Shown: piece by piece, positions 1-4,786 of the stretch | Numbering within the stretch: position 1 is the first letter of the stretch | Layout: the number at the start of each line of letters is the position of its first letter | Assembly (NCBI GenBank): GCA_041740995.1 | Contig: JBGSKY010000019.1 | Coordinates: 1 to 5,067, forward strand | Origin: JBGSKY01 sp041740995 | Lineage (GTDB): Bacteria > Planctomycetota > Planctomycetia > Pirellulales > Pirellulaceae | Reading direction: 5' to 3' | DNA length: 5,067 nucleotides | Program-made: the position numbers and the translations under genes | The notes under the pieces: model-generated | Told to the model about the DNA's origin: nothing | Databases searched by the model: none | The model's input: only the letters and a program-made list of their open reading frames with translations

Positions 1-1
1 T

Positions 2-124
2 CTCTTCGATCAGTTGACCAATGCAGAAGCGATTGATGAAGCGCCACCCTATGCAGGGCACAATGATTTGAACGATTGGTTTGCGACCAACAAACGCCAC
101 AGTTCGATTCACCGTCAGGCGTAG
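2..124 (+). CDS. C-terminal end of an unrecognised protein (5' truncated by window)
   Basis: An open frame enters from the left edge and runs 40 codons to TAG at 122-124. The visible residues are hydrophilic and protein-like, with an acidic stretch followed by a G-H-N-D-L-N-D-W segment and a basic, histidine-containing tail (TNKRHSSIHRQA). I do not recognise the family. The D-L-N-D-W motif is only loosely like the ends of some Toprim or primase-type plasmid proteins, which is too weak for a call. The start lies outside the window. An inverted repeat 25 bp after the stop could end the transcript. Confidence 0.5.
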   Translation, partial: LFDQLTNAEAIDEAPPYAGHNDLNDWFATNKRHSSIHRQA

Positions 125-149
125 GACGCTTTTAGATTCATGCTTCGTA

Positions 150-186
150 GTTAGCCCTATTGAAACTCTCAAAACAACGGGCTAAC
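150..186 (+). terminator. Inverted repeat after the truncated gene, possible terminator or REP-like element
   Basis: GTTAGCCC (150-157) is exactly complementary to GGGCTAAC (179-186), with a 21-nt A-rich loop. It lies 25 bp after the stop of the left-hand partial gene. There is no T-tract behind it, so an intrinsic terminator is uncertain. It could also be a dispersed palindromic repeat or a protein site. Confidence 0.35.
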
Positions 187-244
187 GCCGTCCGGTTCAT
201 ATTCTTACTGAATTGACGTTAAGGCATTTCGTTTCACAGAGACG

Positions 245-268
245 ATGGGATGGCGTGTACGTTCCCAT
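245..268. repeat. Imperfect palindrome in the intergenic region
   Basis: ATGGGA (245-250) pairs with TCCCAT (263-268), and inside it CGT (254-256) pairs with ACG (259-261). It sits just upstream of the proposed promoter at 285-312, so it could be an operator. This is symmetry only; no regulator is recognised. Confidence 0.25.
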
Positions 269-284
269 GCGTGCGTTGCAATTC

Positions 285-312
285 ATGACCAACAAACGCC
301 GGGCCTTATGAT
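285..312 (+). promoter_or_regulatory. Probable promoter of hairpin element copy 1 and the 108-aa gene
   Basis: TATGAT (307-312) matches the -10 consensus at 5 of 6 positions. ATGACC (285-290), 16 bp upstream, matches the -35 consensus at 4 of 6. Transcription would start near 319-321, only a few bases before the base of the long hairpin at 324. The RNA would therefore begin almost exactly with the structure. This fit between promoter and structure supports the call. Confidence 0.4.
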
Positions 313-323
313 TGGCCGGGCTT

Positions 324-431
324 AAACCCAGCGACGGGCCTTGCAAGTACAAACTCGGTTCCCCCAGTAGGGTGGTCTCCCCCAAGTTTGCACTTGCAAG
401 GACGCTTCGCTCCCGTCTGTGCTGGGTTTTT
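324..431 (+). ncRNA. Structured element, copy 1: long hairpin with C-rich loop and terminal U-tract
   Basis: The base helix pairs AAACCCAGC (324-332) with GCTGGGTTT (421-429). A second helix pairs ACGGG (334-338) with CCCGT (412-416). A third pairs CCTTGCAAGTACAAACT (339-355) with AGTTTGCACTTGCAAGG (385-401), with one A-C mismatch. A 10-nt bulge (402-411) lies on the 3' side. The 29-nt loop (356-384) holds GGTTCCCCCA and GGTCTCCCCCA around a short G-run. The outer helix runs into TTTTT (427-431), as in an intrinsic terminator. A second copy at 3150-3258 keeps the same architecture and loop while its stems change in a paired way. It could be a small RNA ending here, an attenuating leader of the 496-822 gene, or a hairpin acting in single-stranded DNA. 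Confidence 0.65.
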
Positions 432-445
432 GTCGCTCGCCATCA

Positions 446-465
446 GGCCGCGGCGGTTCGTGGTC
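446..465 (+). promoter_or_regulatory. Second conserved hairpin of leader, copy 1
   Basis: GGCCGC (446-451) can pair with GTGGTC (460-465), using two G-T wobbles, around an 8-nt loop. It follows a GCCATC motif (439-444) also present in the other leader, where the matching hairpin is at 3272-3294. It lies between the U-tract and the ribosome binding site of the downstream gene. Confidence 0.35.
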
Positions 466-495
466 AGATCAACACAACCAAACAAAGGAAATATC

Positions 496-822
496 ATGTC
501 AATCAACTCTAACTCTTCAAAACAACCCGCTAAACAACCAATCTTTCGTAAGAAACTCCCTGGCGGCATTAGCACCGCTGTTTTTGAGAATGTCCGTGAC
601 GGTCGTACCTACCGCAGCGTGAATCTACAGCGGTCCTATCGCAACAAAAATGGCGAATGGTCTCGCATGAGCATGTATCTGGATCACGAACACATCCCGT
701 TCATGATTGAGCTCCTGCAAGGCACGTGGGACTTCCTAAACAATCAAGCATACGCTGGCAATTTCGAACACGAGGAATCTGTCGAAGAAGTCGTCGAACC
801 AACGATCGAACAGGACGCTTAA
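496..822 (+). CDS. Conserved small hypothetical protein (108 aa), planctomycete type
   Basis: The function is unknown. The 108-aa product has a basic, glutamine- and serine-rich N-terminus (1-20). A compact core (about 23-82) follows, with three likely beta strands (ISTAVFENV, TYRSVNLQRSY, EWSRMSMYL) and a helix (about 64-82, HEHIPFMIELLQGTWDFL). An acidic tail closes it (91-108). The pattern of a short A-x-F/W-E-N strand, a second strand ending R-S-Y, a D/N-G-E-W turn and a C-terminal helix occurs in small hypothetical proteins of planctomycetes and plasmids. By shape it recalls small single-strand nucleic-acid-binding folds such as PC4, but that is inference. The ATG at 496 is chosen because AAAGGAA (484-490) lies 5 nt upstream. 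The in-frame ATG at 388 falls inside the hairpin element and has no such site. The gene follows hairpin element copy 1 and ends at a strong terminator. Confidence 0.85.
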   Translation: MSINSNSSKQPAKQPIFRKKLPGGISTAVFENVRDGRTYRSVNLQRSYRNKNGEWSRMSMYLDHEHIPFMIELLQGTWDFLNNQAYAGNFEHEESVEEVVEPTIEQDA

Positions 823-833
823 GCCTAAACGTT

Positions 834-866
834 ACTGCCGATTCCAGCGATGCTGGGATCGGCAGT
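834..866 (+). terminator. Strong hairpin terminator after the 108-aa gene
   Basis: ACTGCCGATTCCAGC (834-848) pairs with GCTGGGATCGGCAGT (852-866) over 15 positions with one wobble and a 3-nt loop. It starts 11 bp after the TAA of the 108-aa gene. There is no long T-run, but the helix is very stable. Confidence 0.65.
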
Positions 867-915
867 TGTCCGAATCTATTAGTTCAATGTCTCGACTTCG
901 AGCCCCGATAAGTTA

Positions 916-942
916 TTGTCATCTGTTAAGAATTGTTATAAG
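916..942 (+). promoter_or_regulatory. Possible promoter of the ankyrin gene
   Basis: TTGTCA (916-921) and TATAAG (937-942) each match the sigma-70-type consensus at 5 of 6 positions. The 15-bp spacer is shorter than optimal. It lies after the terminator and 44 bp before the GTG start of the ankyrin gene. Confidence 0.3.
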
Positions 943-950
943 CGTGCTTC

Positions 951-975
951 GCTGCTCGCCAACATCCCGGGCAGC
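951..975 (+). promoter_or_regulatory. Hairpin in the leader of the ankyrin gene
   Basis: GCTGCTCG (951-958) pairs with CGGGCAGC (968-975), one wobble, with a 9-nt loop. It ends 11 nt before the GTG start, where a ribosome binding site would normally lie, and no Shine-Dalgarno sequence is visible. It could influence translation initiation. Confidence 0.3.
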
Positions 976-986
976 AATCGGGTTAT

Positions 987-1730
987 GTGCGACAGAACTA
1001 TGTATTGCTCAACGCAATTCGAAATGGAACCTATGCTGATTGTGAGCGGGCACTACAAGAGGGTGGCTCGCCCAATGCTCGTGATCTCTATCATCTATCG
1101 CCGCTTTCCACATGCGATAAATACGAGCGAAACGACGTTGCTCGTTTGCTGATTAAACACGGAGCAGACCTAAACGAGCGGATCGGTAGGCGTCAAGATA
1201 CGCTGCTACATCGTGCTATTGTTCATGGCAACTTGACTTTCGCCGGTCTCCTGTTGGAATATGACTTGTCGCCTAACCTTGCCAACAAGAGTGGACAAAC
1301 AGCCCTGCACATGGCAGCCAAACGAGACTTTGAATACTTTGCAGTAGAATTGCTTAAACGCGGAGCTGAATCAAACGTTCAAGATTCGCAAGGCAATACG
1401 CCATTGCATATTGCTGCCAGATACGGGGCCATCGGGTGCTTGAAACAATTATTACAGTACGGCGGAAAAATCAATCAATTGAACTGTAAAAAATATTCGC
1501 CACTTCATGAGGCCGTCTTGGCCGGTAACTTAGAAGCGGTCAATTTGTTGCTACGCCACGGCGGTCATACCTTCACGGCGAATCCCAGCATACTTTCTTC
1601 GGCAAAGCAGATTGCCATTTCTCAAGGTCACGAGTCAATCGCCTTGGCAATGGAATCGCACATTCCCGATGCCAAATATTCGACAACCGATGGAAGCTTC
1701 TACGCTCACTCCGACTATAGGTCGCGTTAA
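987..1730 (+). CDS. Ankyrin-repeat protein
   Basis: A 247-aa protein built almost entirely of ankyrin repeats, which form protein-binding surfaces. Repeats lie at about 3-35 (divergent cap), 36-68 (degenerate helix A, then DVARLLIKHGADLNERI), 71-102 (DTLLHRAIVHGN), 103-135 (GQTALHMAAKRD, LLKRGAESNVQD), 136-168 (GNTPLHIAARYGA) and 169-201 (YSPLHEAVLAGN, LLLRHGG). A degenerate helix pair follows to about 224, then a polar tail. No signal peptide or membrane segment is visible, so it is probably cytoplasmic. The GTG at 987 is the only common start codon after the in-frame stop at 939-941; no clear ribosome binding site precedes it. The stop is 3 bp before the next gene, suggesting co-transcription with the 64-aa protein and perhaps fic. 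The partner is not identifiable from sequence. Confidence 0.9.
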   Translation: MRQNYVLLNAIRNGTYADCERALQEGGSPNARDLYHLSPLSTCDKYERNDVARLLIKHGADLNERIGRRQDTLLHRAIVHGNLTFAGLLLEYDLSPNLANKSGQTALHMAAKRDFEYFAVELLKRGAESNVQDSQGNTPLHIAARYGAIGCLKQLLQYGGKINQLNCKKYSPLHEAVLAGNLEAVNLLLRHGGHTFTANPSILSSAKQIAISQGHESIALAMESHIPDAKYSTTDGSFYAHSDYRSR

Positions 1731-1733
1731 AAA

Positions 1734-1928
1734 ATGAACAGGAGGCCGCCTTTGATTGACGACACAAAGGATTTACTCGACGATCTGTTTCATGGCTGTG
1801 CTTTCGCCGCATTTGTCGAAGAAGCACAGCTCGCCCAACAGATGCCGTGCCCCGAGAAAACTAAGCGTCGAGCTTACCGCTACTTTGAAGCTGAATTGGC
1901 GAAGAAACAAGATCGCTCTAAAGTTTGA
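1734..1928 (+). CDS. Conserved small hypothetical protein (64 aa)
   Basis: The function is unknown. The protein is charged and likely all-helical, with the core T-K-D-L-L-D-D-L-F-H-G-C-A-F-A-A-F-V-E-E-A (11-31), then K-R-R-A-Y-R-Y-F-E-A-E-L-A-K-K (44-58). I recognise this pattern from short hypothetical proteins common in planctomycetes. The ATG at 1734 lies 3 bp after the ankyrin stop but has no good ribosome binding site. An in-frame TTG at 1752 lies 6 nt after a perfect AGGAGG (1740-1745) and would give a 58-aa protein starting right at the conserved core; it may be the true start. It lacks the S/T-x-x-x-E-G/N motif of Fic antitoxins, so it is not an obvious antitoxin for the fic gene downstream. 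Confidence 0.75.
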   Translation: MNRRPPLIDDTKDLLDDLFHGCAFAAFVEEAQLAQQMPCPEKTKRRAYRYFEAELAKKQDRSKV

Positions 1929-1936
1929 GCTTGATT

Positions 1937-1969
1937 TAACGGCATAATAACGGCAATTTAACGGCAACT
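1937..1969 (+). repeat. Three 8-bp direct repeats at 11-bp spacing upstream of fic
   Basis: TAACGGCA occurs exactly at 1937-1944, 1948-1955 and 1959-1966, each followed by 3 variable A/T/C bases. The period is exactly 11 bp, about one helical turn. This would put three protein contacts on the same DNA face. It fills the gap between the 64-aa gene and the fic ribosome binding site, so an operator for fic is the simplest reading. Confidence 0.6.
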
Positions 1970-1993
1970 GGAGTTCATGAACTGGGAGTGTCG

Positions 1994-3085
1994 ATGCCAT
2001 TTAATCCACAATTTACTATCACCGCGAAGTTAGCATCCACACTGATGCAAATAGAAGCGAGTCGCCAAGCGATTGAGCACCTGCCGATTACACCCACAGT
2101 GCTCGCCACGCTTCGCGAAACTGCTCGGCTCTATTCAACCCATTATTCGACCATGATCGAGGGAAATCGTTTAACACAAGAGCAAGTAGCTCAAGTGATT
2201 GAGGAGCAAATCCATTTTCCAGGCAGGGAACGCGACGAGAAAGAAATTCTAGGTTACTACGCTGCGTTGGAGCTACTGGAAGAAATGGTCGCCAGTGCGA
2301 AGTCTGTCACTGAGCAGCAAATCAAAACCTTACATGGCTTGGTGATGGCTGGCGGTCGAAAACGCGTCAAAGCTACTGCCTATCGCGACGGGCAAAACGT
2401 GATACGAGATAGTCGGAGCGGTGGAATCGTCTACATGCCACCCGAGGCCAAAGACGTGCCACAATTAATGAGCGAGCTGGTGCATTGGTTTGGCGATACA
2501 TCATCAACGGACCTTCCCTGTCCGATCAGGGCCGCCATCGCTCACTACCAGTTTGCAACCATTCATCCTTATTACGATGGCAATGGTCGCACCGCTCGTC
2601 TACTCACAACGCTAGTGCTTCATCTCGGGAGCTTTGGCTTGAAAGGCCTGTATTCCCTGGAAGAGTATTACGCTCGTGATTTGAACAGCTACTACGAAGC
2701 ACTTACGATTGGTCCGTCACACAATTACTACTTGGGCCGAGCCGAAGCTGATATCACGAAGTTCGTAGAATACTTCTGCACCGGCATGCAGGAAAGCTTT
2801 GCCAAGGTTCAAACTCTGGCGGAACAGGAGGCTCGCAGGGGTTCGAAAGATCGAACAGCCACACTCAAACAGCTCGATCCGCGTCAGCGGAAAGTGCTCG
2901 GTCTCTGTCGTAAAAAACCGACGATTACGAGCCGCGATATTGAGGCACTCTTTTCCGTTTCGCAACGCACCGCTCGACATCTTCTCGCCGGCTGGGTGGT
3001 TGACGGATTTGTCGAAGTGCTCGATGCATCCAAGAAGTCGCGAAGCTACGGCTTAAGCTCTAGTTTTCAACACTTGATTGACTGA
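1994..3085 (+). CDS. Fic-family protein AMP-transferase, class II, with C-terminal winged helix
   Basis: The Fic domain transfers AMP (or another phosphate-linked group) from a nucleotide to protein hydroxyl groups. The 363-aa product has the layout of SoFic-type proteins. The N-terminal region carries the inhibitory-helix motif S-T-M-I-E-G-N (52-58), fitting class II Fic proteins, where the Glu blocks ATP gamma-phosphate binding. A flap region (about 130-150) follows. The catalytic motif H-P-Y-Y-D-G-N-G-R-T-A-R (191-202) retains His, Asp and both Arg residues. A C-terminal winged-helix-like segment (about 295-355) includes ITSRDIEALFSVSQRTARHLL. The ATG at 1994 is chosen because GGGAG (1984-1988) is 5 nt upstream; a GTG at 1988 would overlap that site. 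The gene looks complete and active. It follows the ankyrin and 64-aa genes, and three direct repeats precede it. Targets are unknown. Confidence 0.93.
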   Translation: MPFNPQFTITAKLASTLMQIEASRQAIEHLPITPTVLATLRETARLYSTHYSTMIEGNRLTQEQVAQVIEEQIHFPGRERDEKEILGYYAALELLEEMVASAKSVTEQQIKTLHGLVMAGGRKRVKATAYRDGQNVIRDSRSGGIVYMPPEAKDVPQLMSELVHWFGDTSSTDLPCPIRAAIAHYQFATIHPYYDGNGRTARLLTTLVLHLGSFGLKGLYSLEEYYARDLNSYYEALTIGPSHNYYLGRAEADITKFVEYFCTGMQESFAKVQTLAEQEARRGSKDRTATLKQLDPRQRKVLGLCRKKPTITSRDIEALFSVSQRTARHLLAGWVVDGFVEVLDASKKSRSYGLSSSFQHLID

Positions 3086-3103
3086 CGGCTGCAAGGCAAC
3101 TCC

Positions 3104-3140
3104 TTGACATTATTCTGATCCACGAATGCTGCTCTATTCT
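3104..3140 (+). promoter_or_regulatory. Possible promoter region for hairpin element copy 2
   Basis: A perfect TTGACA lies at 3104-3109, just after fic. The best -10 candidate by position is TATTCT (3135-3140), about 10 nt before the hairpin base as in copy 1. The 25-bp spacing to TTGACA is too long for a standard promoter. Either the -10 stands alone with a weak -35, or the true pair is not recognisable. Confidence 0.25.
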
Positions 3141-3149
3141 TGGCAATCT

Positions 3150-3258
3150 AAAGCCGTCGCAGGTTGATGCAAGCAGATAATCGGTTCCCCCAATAGGGGC
3201 GGTCTCCCCCAATTATCTACTTGCATCAAGTGCTAGCGCTCCTGCTCTAGCGGCTTTT
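3150..3258 (+). ncRNA. Structured element, copy 2: long hairpin with C-rich loop and terminal U-tract
   Basis: Same architecture as 324-431. The base helix pairs AAAGCCG (3150-3156) with CGGCTTT (3251-3257). The second pairs GCAGG (3159-3163) with CCTGC (3241-3245). The third pairs TTGATGCAAGCAGATAAT (3164-3181) with ATTATCTACTTGCATCAA (3212-3229), with one C-A mismatch. An 11-nt bulge (3230-3240) lies on the 3' side. The 30-nt loop (3182-3211) again holds GGTTCCCCCA and GGTCTCCCCCA around a G-run (GGGG). TTTT (3255-3258) closes the element. The stems differ from copy 1 on both arms, so pairing rather than sequence is conserved, while the loop is almost unchanged. Confidence 0.65.
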
Positions 3259-3271
3259 GTTCGTTTGCCAT

Positions 3272-3294
3272 CGAGCCGCGAAGGACGTGGCTCG
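3272..3294 (+). promoter_or_regulatory. Second conserved hairpin of leader, copy 2
   Basis: CGAGCCGC (3272-3279) pairs with GTGGCTCG (3287-3294) over 8 bp with one wobble and a 7-nt loop. It follows GCCATC (3267-3272), as in copy 1. It lies 10 nt before the AAGGAG ribosome binding site of the downstream gene. Confidence 0.4.
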
Positions 3295-3315
3295 CCACTC
3301 AGACAAGGAGCTGCT

Positions 3316-3744
3316 ATGTCCAACAACCAATCCTACAACTTCACTCAAACCTATCCTGGCCCGTTCAAATACGTCCGCGAAACATCGGGAACTGAAAACA
3401 CATTCGACATCAAATGCACTACTACCGGCAAATCTCTGGCAGCTACCTATTTCTGGTACGACAAAATTGAAGCACAACTAATTGCACAAAGTGTCTGTTA
3501 TGCACTAAATCGACAGCATCCTCCTGTTAGCAAATCGCCAGTCGATCAAAGCTTCCATCGACTATTCGGCAAGATGTACGAAGGTCCGTTTGCTCATCGT
3601 GTCTCCGAAGATGACTTCGAGTACGCATACGAGATCTATTGCACAAATACAGGCGATACAGTCATTCACGTCAGCGGTCGCGGTAACATTGCCGAGCATT
3701 TTGCTGACGCACTGAACCAAGAGTACTACTACATTAATTTTTAA
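3316..3744 (+). CDS. Hypothetical protein with two tandem similar units (142 aa)
   Basis: I do not recognise a named family. The protein holds two related units. Unit 1 (about 13-66) has Y-P-G-P-F, then D-I-K-C-T-T-T-G-K, and ends in a helix with C-Y-A-L-N. Unit 2 (about 88-135) has Y-E-G-P-F, then E-I-Y-C-T-N-T-G-D, and ends in A-D-A-L-N. Each unit likely folds as short strands plus one helix, so this looks like an internal duplication joined by a 20-residue proline- and serine-containing linker. It is acidic and aromatic-rich, with no signal peptide or membrane segment. The ATG at 3316 is chosen because AAGGAG (3305-3310) is 5 nt upstream; the longer frame from 3265 would overlap the leader hairpin. 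The gene follows hairpin element copy 2 and ends at a hairpin terminator. Confidence 0.8.
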   Translation: MSNNQSYNFTQTYPGPFKYVRETSGTENTFDIKCTTTGKSLAATYFWYDKIEAQLIAQSVCYALNRQHPPVSKSPVDQSFHRLFGKMYEGPFAHRVSEDDFEYAYEIYCTNTGDTVIHVSGRGNIAEHFADALNQEYYYINF

Positions 3745-3750
3745 CGATTC

Positions 3751-3785
3751 AGGCCGCAGTTGGTTTTCCAGCTGCGGCCTTTCCT
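3751..3785 (+). terminator. Intrinsic terminator after the 142-aa gene
   Basis: AGGCCGCAGTTGG (3751-3763) pairs with CCAGCTGCGGCCT (3768-3780), with one wobble and a TTTT loop, followed by a short T-rich tail. It begins 6 bp after the TAA at 3742-3744 and separates two convergent genes. It lacks an A-run on the other side, so it mainly serves the + strand. Confidence 0.75.
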
Positions 3786-3829
3786 GTTTCTTAGCGAGTC
3801 ATTCATAAGATGCATTTCATCGGTCGCGA

Positions 3830-4786
3830 TCAATGGATCGATTGCGAATAAAAACGATACGGTACATACCCGTCGCCAATCGATTGAAAGACTTCAAAGA
3901 ATTGGTGCTCGCGACTTCCAAAGTAAAACGCGGTCAAGGGGTTTTGCCAGCCGAGGCGCAGGTCTTCATCGAGCTTAGCCAGTAGTACACGCGGAGATGT
4001 GTTAAGTCTACGATACCATTTTGCGTGCGTATCGGTGGGCACGAGGAGAATTGCTTCGGTTACATTCCCGATTTGGATCTCAGCTAGCAGATGCTGCGTG
4101 AACTGGTCGATCATATCCGTCATGTGTGACGGATTTAGAAAAACGCGACCGTTCCATGGTTTATGAACATCCGTCGCATCGGTCAATGTTGGCTCGTAAT
4201 CGATTTCACCAAGTACATTCACGGCAGCGTTTAAAATGACCTTTGGCGTTTTGTAATCTTGAGTTTCATTCCATGCTTTGGCGACAACTAGCGTTTTTAC
4301 GGATTGAACGATTTTTTTTGGTGTCTTGCTTTTGCCGCCCGAGTTTGCCGTTCTTGGAAGCAGAGCGTTTCCGTTAGGTGCATCCAAGGGTTTTTGTTCG
4401 AGCCGTTCTGGATCGGATAAAATGCTGATCGCATCACTGAATGTCAAATCCGTCAGCGATGACGGATTTCCATTCTCTTTGAGCCGGTCATTGATTTCCG
4501 GCCAGCGGCGATAAAGCCGCATGTAACGCTGGGCCGTTCCTTCCGCAAAGGTGAATTTTTGATTACTGAACCATGCCAACCATTCGCCATGCCCGATCAA
4601 CTTTTTGGCTTCGCATAATATCTTGCCAGCAATGATTGCGTGTTTCAGCGAATGTCGTAACGATTTTTCAACCTTGTCTACTTCGATACGAATCTGTTCG
4701 GCGACTCGATCCAGGTGAACCAGTTGTGCATTTTGCCGACCTAACGATACTGCCGTTTCATTGAAAGACACATTCAAATCACTCAT
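3830..4786 (-). CDS. DUF3102-like protein with degenerate Dam-type adenine methyltransferase domain
   Basis: A 318-aa two-part protein. Residues about 30-100 match the DUF3102 pattern of phage and plasmid proteins: a helical region with H-A-I-I-A-G-K-I-L-C-E-A-K, then G-H-G-E-W-L-A-W-F and T-A-Q-R-Y-M-R-L. A basic, low-complexity linker follows (about 135-165). Residues about 178-310 resemble the phage-type DNA N-6-adenine methyltransferase (Dam) family: Y-K-T-P at the start, G-E-I-D-Y-E-P-T (193-200) where the family usually has an I-D-x-D-P-A type motif, W-N-G-R-V-F-L-N-P-S-H (211-221) where N-P-P-[YF] is usual, then TEAILLVPTDTHAKWY and FYFG. The family's substrate would be DNA adenine, but the altered motifs suggest weak or no activity and perhaps a DNA-binding role. 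The ATG at 4786 is preceded 8 nt upstream by GAGG (complement of 4795-4798). It is convergent with the 142-aa gene. Confidence 0.8.
   Translation of the reverse strand: MSDLNVSFNETAVSLGRQNAQLVHLDRVAEQIRIEVDKVEKSLRHSLKHAIIAGKILCEAKKLIGHGEWLAWFSNQKFTFAEGTAQRYMRLYRRWPEINDRLKENGNPSSLTDLTFSDAISILSDPERLEQKPLDAPNGNALLPRTANSGGKSKTPKKIVQSVKTLVVAKAWNETQDYKTPKVILNAAVNVLGEIDYEPTLTDATDVHKPWNGRVFLNPSHMTDMIDQFTQHLLAEIQIGNVTEAILLVPTDTHAKWYRRLNTSPRVLLAKLDEDLRLGWQNPLTAFYFGSREHQFFEVFQSIGDGYVPYRFYSQSIH

Noticed and set aside
150..186. Integron attC site
   Set aside because: The arms (GTTAGCC / GGCTAAC) are in the wrong order and do not fit the RYYYAAC and GTTRRRY core sites; no integrase gene is visible.
388..495. 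Upstream ATG extension of the 108-aa gene
   Set aside because: The extra 36 codons are encoded by the hairpin element and its leader; AAAGGAA directly before the ATG at 496 sets the start.
306..575. Minus-strand 89-codon open frame over the leader and the start of the 108-aa gene
   Set aside because: It runs through the hairpin element and the opposite strand of a well-supported gene, has no ribosome binding site, and its residues resemble no protein pattern.
916..1152. Plus-strand 78-codon frame over the ankyrin gene start
   Set aside because: It overlaps the ankyrin repeats in another frame and has no recognisable protein features.
1734..1928. Small gene as a Fic antitoxin of the FicA/VbhA type
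   Set aside because: It lacks the S/T-x-x-x-E-G/N inhibitory motif, and the Fic protein already carries that motif in its own N-terminus.
324..3258. CRISPR array or classic transposon ends
   Set aside because: There are only two copies 2.8 kb apart, in the same orientation, with changing stems and no transposase or spacers.
3760..3978. Plus-strand 72-codon frame after the 142-aa gene
   Set aside because: It starts inside the terminator hairpin and lies opposite the C-terminal part of the DUF3102/Dam-like gene.
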